Assembly: GCF_024802625.1 (NCBI RefSeq)
Contig: NZ_CP103371.1
Span: 434,001 to 498,000 of the forward strand
Source of the DNA: Massilia sp. H6
GTDB taxonomy: Bacteria > Pseudomonadota > Gammaproteobacteria > Burkholderiales > Burkholderiaceae_D
Length of the DNA: 64,000 nucleotides
Reading direction: 5' to 3'
A program made the translations under genes and the position numbers. The notes beneath the pieces are model-generated. The model saw only the letters and a list, made by a program, of their open reading frames with translations, was not told the origin of the DNA and did not search any database. Positions 46,818-55,838 of the stretch are shown in pieces; within the stretch, counting starts at the first letter, position 1, and the number at the start of each line of letters is the position of its first letter.

Positions 46818-47521
46818 TGAACAAGCGTTTGCCCATCCTGTTTACCCTGCTGGCGCTGATCCTGCTGGCGGTTTCGATCGCCTACTGGTTCTTGCAGCTG
46901 TACAAGCCCGCGCAGCGACCGCTGGCGCCGCCCCCGATCGTGGCGCAGGCCGAGCCGAGCATGGATGCGGCCGCAACTTTGTTCGGCGGCCAGCCGTCGG
47001 CGGTGATGATTTCCAACTACCAGCTGACCGGCGTGGTCTCGGCCGGGCGGGACAGCGCCGTGATCCTGGTGGCCGAGGGCTCGCCGCCGAAAGCGGTCCG
47101 GATCGGGCGCGAGATCGTGCCGGGCGTCACGGTAGCTGAGGTGCATGCCAACTACGTGATGCTGTCCGAAGGGGGTGTCATGAAGCGCGTCGACCTGGCC
47201 CAGCCCAACGGGGCGCAAAATAGCATGGGCATGCAGCCGTCGGCACCCCAGCCGGTGGGTGCCGAACTCGGGCCGGGCGTCGAGCCGCAAACCGCGCCGG
47301 GCGCGGTCGCCGCGCCGCCAGGCATGGTGGCTGGAGACCCGGTCGGCAGGGAACCTGGCCCGCCACCGCCCGAGACCCCCGCGGTGCCCGAGCCGCAAAT
47401 GGATCCGGGTGTTGCCGACGGCACTGCCCCGCAACCGCCGCCTCCGCCAGAGCAGGTGCAGATGCCGCCACCGACCAGGTCGGTCAACAGCCCGGTGGGA
47501 CAGCCGGGCCAGGTACAGTAA
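46814..47521 (+). CDS. gspC: Type II secretion protein GspC
   Basis: A 235-residue GspC-like protein: a single N-terminal helix (LPILFTLLALILLAVSIAYWFL), a homology-region domain (ATLFGG..SNYQLTGVVSAGRDSAVILVAEGSPPKAVRIG), and a long Pro-rich tail without a visible PDZ domain. It links the inner platform to the secretin. In many systems gspC opens the operon; here it closes it. A terminator follows within 10 bases. Confidence 0.9.
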   Translation: MMNKRLPILFTLLALILLAVSIAYWFLQLYKPAQRPLAPPPIVAQAEPSMDAAATLFGGQPSAVMISNYQLTGVVSAGRDSAVILVAEGSPPKAVRIGREIVPGVTVAEVHANYVMLSEGGVMKRVDLAQPNGAQNSMGMQPSAPQPVGAELGPGVEPQTAPGAVAAPPGMVAGDPVGREPGPPPPETPAVPEPQMDPGVADGTAPQPPPPPEQVQMPPPTRSVNSPVGQPGQVQ

Positions 47522-47528
47522 AAACCGA

Positions 47529-47553
47529 CGCCGCAGCAATGCGGCGTTTTTCA
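47529..47553 (+). terminator. Terminator of the gsp operon
   Basis: The hairpin ACGCCGC / GCGGCGT with a six-base loop is followed by TTTTT. It begins 7 bases after the gspC stop. Confidence 0.9.
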
Positions 47554-47562
47554 GCCTGCCAG

Positions 47563-48297
47563 TTACCCCCGGCGCAAGGCCGTGAACGCCGCCAACTCCC
47601 ACGATCTGAATCCCAGTAGCAGCGTATAGCCGTCGCGCTCGTCCGCCGGCAGGCGCCGGTCATTGCGGTGCAGCCGCGCCAGTTCTCCAGCCAGTTGTCC
47701 GATCTTCTGCCCCAGCTCCTGGGCACTTGCCAGGGACAGCCGCGCGGGCAGGCACATCAGGCTTTCGCCGGGTCCGTCGAACCCGCCGGCAAAATAGTCT
47801 TCCACCACGTGGTTACGGAAATGACGCTGCACCGGCCCGTCCGGTAGCCAGCGGAAGGCGTTCGACACACGCAGGCGGTAACGGTTCAGCGGTTTCAGTT
47901 CGATCAGCCCGAGCCGGTCCAGCTCGGCCAACAGCGTGATGCATTCAGGTTCAGTGAGGCGATAGGTTTCAATCACTTGCTCCAGGCTCCAGTGGCCGAG
48001 GCAGCAGATCGCCATCAAGAGCAGGCGCGGATTGGCCACCAGCGAGGTTTCCTGTGGCAGGGTCAGGGTAGCCGCCTGCGGCCTTGCATCGGCTGCGCGC
48101 CGCAGTATGTCTTCGAGTGCGATACCGGTCACCTGGCAGATCTGCGCCAGCCGCGACAGCGCCATGTCTTTTTGCCCGAACATGCGCTTGACGCTCGATT
48201 CGCTCACACCGATGCGGGTCGCCAGCTCCTTGTAGGTGATGCTGGCGGCGCGCAGTTCGGCGCGCAGCACGTCGAGTATCAGGTCGGGTGAGCTCAT
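47563..48297 (-). CDS. XRE-type transcriptional regulator
   Basis: A 244-residue regulator. An N-terminal Cro/C1 HTH lies at about 10-60 (ITYKELATRIGVSESSVKRMF, then LSRLAQICQVTGIALEDIL). The rest (from about 75) is alpha-helical with a winged-helix-like part (LIELKPLNRYRLRVSNAFRW) and no recognised ligand site. The frame continues upstream to 48666 but ATG 48297 gives the proper HTH start. Target genes are unknown; it is convergent with the gsp operon. Confidence 0.82.
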   Translation of the reverse strand: MSSPDLILDVLRAELRAASITYKELATRIGVSESSVKRMFGQKDMALSRLAQICQVTGIALEDILRRAADARPQAATLTLPQETSLVANPRLLLMAICCLGHWSLEQVIETYRLTEPECITLLAELDRLGLIELKPLNRYRLRVSNAFRWLPDGPVQRHFRNHVVEDYFAGGFDGPGESLMCLPARLSLASAQELGQKIGQLAGELARLHRNDRRLPADERDGYTLLLGFRSWELAAFTALRRG

Positions 48298-48383
48298 GAC
48301 AATTCCTGGAGGTGGTGGTGACGGCCGACTGTAATCCTGAACGGTGCGCTGTGCCCAGCGCCCCGACCCAGGACGAGGGCGCT

Positions 48384-48584
48384 TCAGTCGTCGTCCGACA
48401 CCAGCTTGGCCTGCTTGAGTGCACGCTTGGCCTGCTGGCGCTCGCTCGACAGCGGCTTGGCGTGCGCGCCCGCGGCCCTGGCCTTGGCCAGCGCCGCGAT
48501 CGGGTTGCGCGGCTTGCCGGCTTGCTGGGACGGCTCGATCCGCAGCCGCAATTTCTGCCGCGTCGCCAGTGCCTTGTTCGCCAT
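48384..48584 (-). CDS. Small basic hypothetical protein
   Basis: A 66-residue, Ala/Lys/Arg/Gln-rich protein (MANKALATRQKLRLRIEPSQ..., ending LKQAKLVSDDD). It has a GGAGGG ribosome site 7 bases before the ATG and lies downstream of hslU, in the same direction. Composition suggests helical or disordered structure and nucleic-acid contact, but no family is recognised. Confidence 0.6.
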   Translation of the reverse strand: MANKALATRQKLRLRIEPSQQAGKPRNPIAALAKARAAGAHAKPLSSERQQAKRALKQAKLVSDDD

Positions 48585-48604
48585 CGGGCCCTCCTTTCGT
48601 GCAA

Positions 48605-49960
48605 TTACAGCACGTACCTCGACAGGTCCTCGTTTTCCGCGAGCTTGTCGAGCCGTTCGTTGACAAAGGCCGCGTCGATCGTGACGACCTGCTCTTTTTC
48701 GGCGCCGGCGCTGAACGAGATTTCTTCGAGCAGCTTTTCCATCACCGTGTACAGGCGGCGCGCGCCGATGTTCTCGGTGAGCTCGTTGACCGAGAACGCG
48801 ATCTCGGCCAGCCGGTGGATGCCCTCGCCGGTGAAATCGACGGTCACGCCTTCGGTGGCCAGCAACGCTTCGTACTGCTTGGTCAGGCTGGCATCGGTCG
48901 AGGTCAGGATGCTCTTGAAGTCTTCGATCGACAGCGATTCGAGCTCGACCCGGATCGGGAAGCGTCCCTGCAGCTCGGGGATCAGGTCGGACGGCTTGGC
49001 CAGGTGGAAGGCGCCCGAGGCGATGAACAGGATATGGTCGGTCTTGATCATGCCGTACTTGGTATTGACCGTGGTGCCCTCGACCAGCGGCAGCAGGTCG
49101 CGCTGCACGCCGGCGCGCGAGACGTCGGCGCCGCCATGTTCGGAGCGGGTGGCGATCTTGTCGATTTCATCGAGAAACACGATGCCGTTCTGCTCGACGT
49201 TATTGATCGCCTTTTGCTTGAGCTCATCTTCGTTGACGAGCTTGGCGGCTTCCTCGTCGACCAGCAGCTTCATGGCGTCCTTGATCTTCAGCTTGCGCGG
49301 CTTCTTGCGGGCACTGCCGACGCCGGCGAACATCGACTTGATCTGCTCAGTCATTTCTTCCATGCCGGGCGGCGCCATGATTTCCATCTGCGGCGCCACG
49401 TCGGCGACGTCGATCTCGATCTCGCGCTCGTCGAGCGCACCTTCGCGCAGGCGCTTGCGGAAGGTCTGGCGCGTGGTGTCGCCTTCCTTGAGGTCGCCGC
49501 CGGCGCTGGCATTGAAACCGAAGTCGCGCGCCGGCGGCACCAGGATGTCGATCACGCGGTCTTCGGCGGCATCTTCGGCGCGCTGGCGCACTTTCTTTTG
49601 CTCGCTGGCGCGGGTCTGCTTGATACCGATGTCGATCAGGTCGCGGATGATGGTGTCGACGTCGCGGCCGACATAACCCACTTCGGTGAACTTGGTCGCC
49701 TCGATCTTGATGAACGGCGCGTCGGCCAGCTTGGCCAGGCGGCGCGCGATCTCGGTCTTGCCGACGCCGGTCGGACCGATCATCAGGATGTTCTTCGGCG
49801 TGATCTCGTGGCGCAGCGGTTCATCCACCTGCTGGCGGCGCCAGCGGTTACGCAGCGCGATCGCGACTGCGCGCTTGGCCTTGCCCTGGCCAACCACGTG
49901 CTTGTCCAGTTCCGAGACGATCTCGGGCGGCGTCATGTTCATGATGGGGGACGGGTTCAT
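48605..49960 (-). CDS. hslU: HslU ATPase of the HslUV protease
   Basis: A 451-residue AAA+ unfoldase. It shows [34 protein letters not shown], Walker [10 protein letters not shown], Walker [10 protein letters not shown], and the C-terminal tail EDLSRYVL that inserts into HslV. It unfolds proteins for the HslV peptidase during heat shock. ATG 49960 overlaps the hslV stop (ATGA). The gene belongs to the sigma-32 unit hslV-hslU. Confidence 0.97.
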   Translation of the reverse strand: MNPSPIMNMTPPEIVSELDKHVVGQGKAKRAVAIALRNRWRRQQVDEPLRHEITPKNILMIGPTGVGKTEIARRLAKLADAPFIKIEATKFTEVGYVGRDVDTIIRDLIDIGIKQTRASEQKKVRQRAEDAAEDRVIDILVPPARDFGFNASAGGDLKEGDTTRQTFRKRLREGALDEREIEIDVADVAPQMEIMAPPGMEEMTEQIKSMFAGVGSARKKPRKLKIKDAMKLLVDEEAAKLVNEDELKQKAINNVEQNGIVFLDEIDKIATRSEHGGADVSRAGVQRDLLPLVEGTTVNTKYGMIKTDHILFIASGAFHLAKPSDLIPELQGRFPIRVELESLSIEDFKSILTSTDASLTKQYEALLATEGVTVDFTGEGIHRLAEIAFSVNELTENIGARRLYTVMEKLLEEISFSAGAEKEQVVTIDAAFVNERLDKLAENEDLSRYVL

Positions 49961-50493
49961 TCCAGGGTCTCGATGATGTGGGACAGATTGGTATAGATGC
50001 ACAGCTCGCCCGCGATGGTGAGCGCCTTCTTGACGACCTCGGCTGGCGACATATCGGTGTTCTCGTACAGCGCTTTCGCCGCCGACTGGGCGTACACGCC
50101 GCCTGAGCCGATCGCGCCGATGCCGTCTTCGGGTTCGAGCACGTCACCATTGCCGGTGATGATCAGGGTCGATTCGCGGTCGGCCACGAGCAGCATCGCC
50201 TCGAGCTTGCGCAGCATGCGGTCGGTGCGCCAGTCCTTGGCCAGCTCGACCGAGGCACGCAGCAGGTTGCCCTGGTGCTTTTCCAGCTTGCTTTCAAAGC
50301 GGTCGAGCAAAGTAAAAGCGTCGGCGGTGGCGCCGGCGAAGCCGCACAATACCTTGCCCTGGTATAGCGTCCGCACCTTGCGCGCCGAGCCCTTCATGAC
50401 AATGCTGCCCAGCGTGACCTGGCCATCGCCGCCCAGCGCAACCTGGCTGCCGCGCCGTACACTGACGATGGTAGTGCCGTGAAATTGTTCCAT
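49957..50493 (-). CDS. hslV: HslV peptidase of the HslUV protease
   Basis: A 178-residue proteasome-beta-like peptidase. The N-terminal threonine nucleophile lies at T7 after short processing ([15 protein letters not shown]), with GDGQVTLG and [12 protein letters not shown] following and the [15 protein letters not shown] block near the C-terminal half. A near-perfect sigma-32 promoter lies upstream at 50526-50551. Confidence 0.97.
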   Translation of the reverse strand: MEQFHGTTIVSVRRGSQVALGGDGQVTLGSIVMKGSARKVRTLYQGKVLCGFAGATADAFTLLDRFESKLEKHQGNLLRASVELAKDWRTDRMLRKLEAMLLVADRESTLIITGNGDVLEPEDGIGAIGSGGVYAQSAAKALYENTDMSPAEVVKKALTIAGELCIYTNLSHIIETLE

Positions 50494-50525
50494 TTTTAGC
50501 CTCGTGATTGTCTAGCACTCCGCAG

Positions 50526-50551
50526 ATGGGGTGGGTGCATAAAATTGCAAG
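50526..50551 (-). promoter_or_regulatory. Sigma-32 (heat-shock) promoter of hslVU
   Basis: On the minus strand CTTGCAA (50551-50545), a 13-base spacer and CCCCAT (50531-50526) match the RpoH consensus CTTGAAA-N11-15-CCCCAT with one difference. It ends 32 bases before the hslV start codon. Confidence 0.88.
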
Positions 50552-50659
50552 ATAAGCTCAGCGTTAATTAACGGCAGTCTCGCGGCGTTGGCATCGACTC
50601 GAAGCAGGTAGTCGCCAGCTTGCGCGTTTCCGGGCTGTGGCGGCTGGCGGCCGGCGCGG

Positions 50660-51934
50660 CTAATACCGGTGCGGATACAGCCCGATGCCGCCGCCATCGC
50701 CCCCGCCCAGCAACCGCAGCAGGGCAGCGGCCAGGTGGTTCAGTTCGCGCAGTTCGACGCGCCGGCCCTGCAGGGTATGCACACGTAGCCGTGCCAGCAG
50801 AGCGCTCGCGCAGGCGTAGTCGATGCGCGCCAGCCGCGAGCAGTCCAGCACCAGCAGCGTGCGCCCATCGGCATAGGCATCGATCGCGTCCAGTAGTGGC
50901 CCGCAACTGCCGGTGGCGAGCGGCGGCAACAGGAAGCGGTCGCCGCCCACTGGCGCTGGCGCCGCGGTGCTCACGTGACGCGGGCTTTCGAACGAGGGTG
51001 GCGATACCTCGAAGGTGACGCAGTAATCCATTGCCGCTTCTTCGAAATCCTTCTCGCGGCCGGTCAGGAGCAGCAGCTCGAGCAGCAGCAGCCAGGGCGC
51101 CTGGCCAGCGCCGCGCTCGCCGATGACCAGCATCGGCCGCAGGGTCGTTAGCAAAGTGTCGGCGCCGGCCAGGACCAGGTCGCGTCCCTGCTTGCGCAGC
51201 GCCTGCAAGGCTGCCAGCAATTGCGCGCAGCCGCCGGCGTCGGCGCTGCGCACTGCGCCGACATCGACCCGTACCAGCGGCGAGTTCGCCGCGAGCAGGC
51301 GTTCCAGGCGCGGTGCAATGCCGGCGTCGAGCATGGGGCCGAACGATTCGGCGGCCGCGATGCCTGCCTGCGGCAAGCTATCGGCTATCGGCTGCAACGG
51401 CTGCCAGGTCGGCGGCGAGGTTTCGAACTGGCTGGCGTAGTCGATCGCGATGCTGTCGAAATCGGACTCGCGCCCGCTGGCCTGGTAGAGGTCGAACAAC
51501 ATCCACCATGGCAGGCGTTCGGCCTGGCCGAAGCCGGCCAGGCTCTCGCGCAACAGGGTTTCGGCGGCCGCGGCCTGGCCGTTGGCGTACAAGATGGCGC
51601 TTTCCTCCACCGCTGGCGCACTTGCCGGCAAGGCGGCGGCCTCGGGCAGCTCGTCGGCACCTGGCTGCGGCGGCTGATCCGCAAGCGGGGCGGCTGGCCG
51701 GTGACGCACTGGGCTGCCCCAGGCCGGCTCATCGTCGAAGATGTCGGCGCTCATCGCCAGTTCGATTTCATCGATCTTGGCGGCCGTGGCGCGCGCGATG
51801 TCGCGTTGGCGTTCGCGCTCGGCCTCGCTGTGCAGGCGTGAAGGTTCGCCGGCGCGCATGTGCGTGTCGGCCGGAGCCAGGACAGCTTCGCCAGGTGCAT
51901 CGCTCTTTTTCTTCAGGAAGGAGAACAGCCCCAT
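50660..51934 (-). CDS. Protein with two helical/STAS-like repeat units
   Basis: A 424-residue protein of no named family that I recognise. It contains a repeated module. In each copy a helical segment (WMLFDLYQASGRESDFDSIAIDYASQFETSPP, and WLLLLELLLLTGREKDFEEAAMDYCVTFEVSPP) is followed by a STAS-like beta-alpha region (VRVDVGAVRSADAGGCAQLL, and LVLDCSRLARIDYACASALL). There is no transmembrane helix or signal peptide. ATG 51934 (MGLFSFLKKKSD) is chosen; ATG 51976 is possible. It lies between hslV and dksA. Confidence 0.75.
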   Translation of the reverse strand: MGLFSFLKKKSDAPGEAVLAPADTHMRAGEPSRLHSEAERERQRDIARATAAKIDEIELAMSADIFDDEPAWGSPVRHRPAAPLADQPPQPGADELPEAAALPASAPAVEESAILYANGQAAAAETLLRESLAGFGQAERLPWWMLFDLYQASGRESDFDSIAIDYASQFETSPPTWQPLQPIADSLPQAGIAAAESFGPMLDAGIAPRLERLLAANSPLVRVDVGAVRSADAGGCAQLLAALQALRKQGRDLVLAGADTLLTTLRPMLVIGERGAGQAPWLLLLELLLLTGREKDFEEAAMDYCVTFEVSPPSFESPRHVSTAAPAPVGGDRFLLPPLATGSCGPLLDAIDAYADGRTLLVLDCSRLARIDYACASALLARLRVHTLQGRRVELRELNHLAAALLRLLGGGDGGGIGLYPHRY

Positions 51935-52114
51935 CGGATCGCCAGTGGATAAATGAACAAGTTCCAGAACGTGCATGACGGTAGCACGGCCGCGCTCGGC
52001 GTGTGCTGCGCGCACGCGTTCACCCGACGCCATTCATGCAACGCGCTGGTCAGCCGATAGTGTATCCCATGAGAAACGAAACAAGGGCAAACGCGCCAAA
52101 CCGGCGCGCACAAG

Positions 52115-52146
52115 AAAAAAGCATGCCCGTTGCGGAGCATGCTTTT
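52115..52146 (-). terminator. Terminator downstream of dksA
   Basis: AAAAAAGCATGC and GCATGCTTTT pair around a 10-base loop, with A-runs and T-runs on the two sides. It lies 22 bases after the dksA stop, and read in the other direction it is weaker. Confidence 0.75.
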
Positions 52147-52167
52147 CGTGGCAGGCGCTCAGGCGAA

Positions 52168-52620
52168 TTAGTCGCCGTAGAGCTTTTGCTTGAGTTCGCG
52201 GCGCTGCTGGGCTTCCAGCGACAGGGTCGCGGTCGGACGCGCGATCAGGCGCGGGATGCCGATCGGCTCGCCCGTTTCCTCGCACCAGCCGTATTCGCCG
52301 CTGTCGATAGACTGCAGCGACTGCTGGACTTTCTTGAGCAGCTTGCGTTCGCGATCGCGGGTGCGCAGTTCGAGCGCATGCTCTTCTTCGATGGTGGCAC
52401 GGTCGGCCGGGTCTGGGACCAGGACGGTTTCGCGCAGGTGCTCGGTGGTTTCACCGGCGTTTTTCAACAATTCCTTTTCCAGCTCCTGGAGCCGGTTGCG
52501 GAAGAATGCCAGCTGGGCCGGATTCATGTAGTCGTCGTCACCCATGGCCCGAATTTCATCTTCCGTCAGAAGGCGTTCTTCGAGCTGCGCGGCGGTATTC
52601 GGTTTCGTTGTTTTAGTCAT
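52168..52620 (-). CDS. dksA: RNA polymerase-binding regulator DksA
   Basis: A 150-residue DksA. The coiled-coil tip has DPADRA at 70-75 with the two key aspartates, and the C-terminal region is YGWCEETGEPIGIPRL...LSLEAQQRRE. Only C113 remains of the four zinc cysteines; the others are T, S/L and A. Such cysteine-poor forms occur in alpha- and betaproteobacteria and fold without zinc. It modulates initiation with ppGpp. It lies upstream of the STAS-like gene and downstream of cobW. Confidence 0.94.
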   Translation of the reverse strand: MTKTTKPNTAAQLEERLLTEDEIRAMGDDDYMNPAQLAFFRNRLQELEKELLKNAGETTEHLRETVLVPDPADRATIEEEHALELRTRDRERKLLKKVQQSLQSIDSGEYGWCEETGEPIGIPRLIARPTATLSLEAQQRRELKQKLYGD

Positions 52621-52888
52621 GATGCCTTCGATACGACAGAGGTTTTCATTTTAGCAGCAAACTCAGCAAGATCACCCATGCCACAAGGTGAGCGTGATGC
52701 TGCTGCCCGTACGGCGACCGCCGTCCTTTTCACTGCCTGTTCCGGCCCGCTGCGACACGATGCTGCGATAGAAACAGATGCCAGGATGCACGTGGCGCCG
52801 GTATTGCCGGCACCTCAGTCCGGCCTGCCAGAGACGTTCGTGGCAGGTCGTCAAACGGGCCCTGGCCGGCCCGCAAAACTGATGTAGT

Positions 52889-53953
52889 TTATACCAAACA
52901 CTGTTCGAGTCCGCGGATAAATACGTCTTTCGGTAAATTTTTACCAATAAACACCATTTTGCTGCCACGCGTTTCTTCATCGCCCCACTTTGCCCCGAGG
53001 TCGCTGCCCATGATTTGATGCACGCCTTGGAATACCACCTTGCGCTCGGCGCCAGCCATCGACAGCACGCCCTTGTAACGCAGCATCTGCGGACCAAAAA
53101 CCTGGACCATACTGCCCAAAAATTGATCAAGTCGCTCGGGGTCGAAGGCGCGCTCGTTCTTGAACACGAAGGCAGCGATGTCGTCGCTGTGGTGGCCATG
53201 ATGGTGGTCGTGGGTGGTACAGGCGTCGCTGTGGACATGGTCGTGGCCGCATCCTTCGCCATGAGCGTGTTCGTGCTCCGGAGCGTGCGCCTCACTGGCG
53301 CCCAGGAATTCCGGATCGAGTTCGAGCTTGTCGTTCAGGTTGAAGCCGCGTAGGTCGAGCACGTCAGAGATCGGCGCGCGGCCGAAGTCGCTGTGGGCAA
53401 TTGGTGCGCGCGGGTTGATGCGGCGCAGGCGGCTCTTGAGCGCATCGACCGCGGCGGCATCGACCAGGTCGGTTTTCGAGAGCAGGATCTTGTCGGCAAA
53501 ACCGACCTGGCGCTGGGCTTCTTCGTGCTGGTCCAGTTGCATCATGGCGTGGCGCGCATCGACGACGGTGACCACCGCATCGAGCATGTAGTTAGCGCCC
53601 ACTTCTTCGTCGACGAAGAAAGTCTGCGCCACCGGGCCGGGATTGGCCAGGCCGGTGGTTTCAATGACGACGCGATCGAAACTGATCTCGCCAGCGGCGC
53701 GCTTCTGGGCCAGGCTGTTGAGCGCCACGATCAGGTCGCCGCGCACGGTGCAGCAGATGCAGCCGTTGTTCATCTCCACGATTTGCTCGCCGGTATCGCG
53801 CACCAGGATCTCGTTGTCGATGTTCTCTTGCCCGAATTCGTTCTCGATGACCGCGATGCGCAGGCCGTGATCCTCGTGCAGGATGCGGTTGAGGAGGGTG
53901 GTCTTGCCGGCACCGAGGAAGCCGGTGAGGATGGTGCTGGGAATGGGTTCCAT
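52889..53953 (-). CDS. CobW/ZNG1-type GTPase with His-rich loop
   Basis: A 354-residue G3E-family metal-chaperone GTPase. Walker A is GFLGAGKTT at 11-19, the metal-binding GCICC is at 64-68, and the GTP base motif SKTD lies near 160. A long His-rich loop (HEHAHGEGCGHDHVHSDAC and HDHHHGHH) precedes the C-terminal CobW_C domain. It should bind zinc or cobalt and deliver it to a client protein. ATG 53953 is the natural start. Next to dksA, as often seen in Burkholderiales. Confidence 0.93.
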   Translation of the reverse strand: MEPIPSTILTGFLGAGKTTLLNRILHEDHGLRIAVIENEFGQENIDNEILVRDTGEQIVEMNNGCICCTVRGDLIVALNSLAQKRAAGEISFDRVVIETTGLANPGPVAQTFFVDEEVGANYMLDAVVTVVDARHAMMQLDQHEEAQRQVGFADKILLSKTDLVDAAAVDALKSRLRRINPRAPIAHSDFGRAPISDVLDLRGFNLNDKLELDPEFLGASEAHAPEHEHAHGEGCGHDHVHSDACTTHDHHHGHHSDDIAAFVFKNERAFDPERLDQFLGSMVQVFGPQMLRYKGVLSMAGAERKVVFQGVHQIMGSDLGAKWGDEETRGSKMVFIGKNLPKDVFIRGLEQCLV

Positions 53954-54094
53954 GTTCGCCGTGTATCTGGTTGGGCCCATAGCGGGGCCGAGAATCGGGC
54001 GATTATGCCGTATTTCGTGTCGCATCACTATCAACCCGTGTGGCGTCATGATGCAGATCACATCGCTGCCACACTCCCGCACTACTTGGACCGT

Positions 54095-55042
54095 CTATTT
54101 GCTTTTGGCACGCGGATGGGCCCGATCATAGACGGCTGCCAGGTGCTGGAAGTCGAGCGACGTATAGACCTGGGTCGAGGTGATGCTGGCATGGCCGAGC
54201 AATTCTTGCACCGCGCGCAGGTCGCCCGACGATTGCAACAGGTGCGACGCGAACGAGTGGCGCAGCACATGCGGATGCACGTGCACCGGCGTGCCGGCCC
54301 GCAGCGCGTGCTTGTTCAGGCGGGTTTGCACCACGCGCGGGGTAATGCGGGTGGCGCGCGCCGACAGGAACAGCGCCGCGCCGCCATCGCGCGCAGCCGG
54401 ACGCACCGCCAGCCAGGCGGCGAGCGCCGCCCGCGCCTGGGCGCCGACTGGCACGCGCCGCATGCGCCGGCCCTTGCCGGTTACCACGACCTCGCCGGCC
54501 TGCGCATCGAACCAGCCGAGCGAGGCGTCAATGCCATTGCCGCCTTCGGTATAGGCCATGTCGAGGCTGGCAAGTTCCGACACCCGTAGGCCGCTCGAGT
54601 ACAGCAATTCGAACATCGCACGGTCGCACAGCTCGGCCGGCTCGGGATGACCGTGGGCATTGGCCTCCATCAACTGCACGGCGGCGTCTACCGACAGCGC
54701 CTTGGGCAGGGTCTTGGGGCGGCGCGGCGCGCGCACGCCGTCGACCGGATTGGCCGCCAGCGCGACCTGGCCCGACAGCCATGCATAGAAGCCGCGCCAG
54801 CCGGACAGCTTGCGCGCGATGGTGCGCGCCGACTGGCCGCCGGCATGCAGTTTGGCGGCGAAGCGGCGGATGTCGTGGTGGGTCAGGCGCGCCCAGTCGT
54901 CATGGCCGGCCAGGGTGGCCAGTTCGAGCAGGTCGCGGCGGTAGGCGGCGACCGTGTGCGGCGAGAGCTGGCGCTGGGTGGCCAGCTGGCCCAGGTAGCG
55001 TGCCGGCGTATCGTTGTGCGACAGCTGCGGCGCCGCAGTCAT
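54095..55042 (-). CDS. xerC: Site-specific tyrosine recombinase XerC
   Basis: A 315-residue recombinase. The N-terminal SAM-like domain holds LSPHTVAAYRRDLLEL. The catalytic set is complete: R153 (SSGLRVSEL), K190, H258 and R261 (HVLRHSFASHLL), H284 (LLGHASI) and Y293 (QVYT). With XerD it resolves chromosome dimers at dif. It starts 4 bases after the DUF484 gene stop; the pair is conserved. Confidence 0.95.
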   Translation of the reverse strand: MTAAPQLSHNDTPARYLGQLATQRQLSPHTVAAYRRDLLELATLAGHDDWARLTHHDIRRFAAKLHAGGQSARTIARKLSGWRGFYAWLSGQVALAANPVDGVRAPRRPKTLPKALSVDAAVQLMEANAHGHPEPAELCDRAMFELLYSSGLRVSELASLDMAYTEGGNGIDASLGWFDAQAGEVVVTGKGRRMRRVPVGAQARAALAAWLAVRPAARDGGAALFLSARATRITPRVVQTRLNKHALRAGTPVHVHPHVLRHSFASHLLQSSGDLRAVQELLGHASITSTQVYTSLDFQHLAAVYDRAHPRAKSK

Positions 55043-55046
55043 GGGT

Positions 55047-55712
55047 TCAAGCGCGCAGCGGCGCCAGCGCCGTGCTGGCGGTGGCGGCAATGTGGGCCAG
55101 GAAATCGGTTGCCATTGTCGCGGTGAAGCGGTCGGCGTCGGGCGCGCCCAGCACCAGCAGGCCGAAGGTCTTGCCATGTGCCTGCAGCGGCATCAGCACG
55201 GTCGAACGCACCGCGGCCGGATCGTCGAGCCAGCGCACGGCTTCGAAATCATTGTTCAGTCCGCAGTACGGGGCGCGCAGCCCAGCCGCGAACAAGCGGG
55301 CGTCGCTTGACACGCCAGCGGCGAACCAGGCATCTGCATGCTCGGGTGCCAGGTTCCACAGGCGCAGCGTGACTTGCGGCACCATGAATTCGGTGCGCAG
55401 CGCGTCGACCAGGTCGCGCGCCATCGCGGCGCCGCCTTCGGAGCCGAGCAGGGCCTGGTTCCAGGCATGGAACCGGTTGGCGATCGCGTGGTTTTCCTCG
55501 GCGCGCCGGGTCAGGTCGGACAGGCGCAGTTCCAGCACGCGGTACTTGTCTCGCATGACCTCCATCTGACGCTCTTGCAGCGACACCGCGCGCCCGGTCA
55601 GCGGGCTCGACAGCTTAACTTCACCCAGCAGGCCGGCGTGCTCCTCGAAGAATTGCGGATGGTCCAGGAGGTATTGGGCGACGGCGTTGGCGTCAAGCGT
55701 GTCAGTGGTCAT
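55047..55712 (-). CDS. DUF484 family protein
   Basis: A 221-residue protein with an N-terminal helical region (ANAVAQYLLDHPQFFEEHAGLLGEVKL) and a GAF-like C-terminal domain (TVLMPLQAHGKTFGLLVLGAPDADRF). The family is usually encoded before xerC, as here, and dapF often stands near; its function is not established. Confidence 0.93.
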   Translation of the reverse strand: MTTDTLDANAVAQYLLDHPQFFEEHAGLLGEVKLSSPLTGRAVSLQERQMEVMRDKYRVLELRLSDLTRRAEENHAIANRFHAWNQALLGSEGGAAMARDLVDALRTEFMVPQVTLRLWNLAPEHADAWFAAGVSSDARLFAAGLRAPYCGLNNDFEAVRWLDDPAAVRSTVLMPLQAHGKTFGLLVLGAPDADRFTATMATDFLAHIAATASTALAPLRA

Positions 55713-55793
55713 GAATGTGGTCGAAGGTGAGGGAATCCGGCGCTCATTTTACCTGAGAGCTAGCCGTGCGGCCGGCGTGGCTTAGCGACAAAA

Positions 55794-55822
55794 AGAAAAG
55801 ACGCCCGCGGGCGTCTTTTTTG
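55794..55822 (-). terminator. Terminator between porin and DUF484 genes
   Basis: The hairpin AAGACGCCC GC GGGCGTCTT is flanked by A- and T-runs. It lies 17 bases after the porin stop on the minus strand and 82 bases before the DUF484 start. Confidence 0.85.
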
Positions 55823-55838
55823 CCAAGAGTAAAAACTC

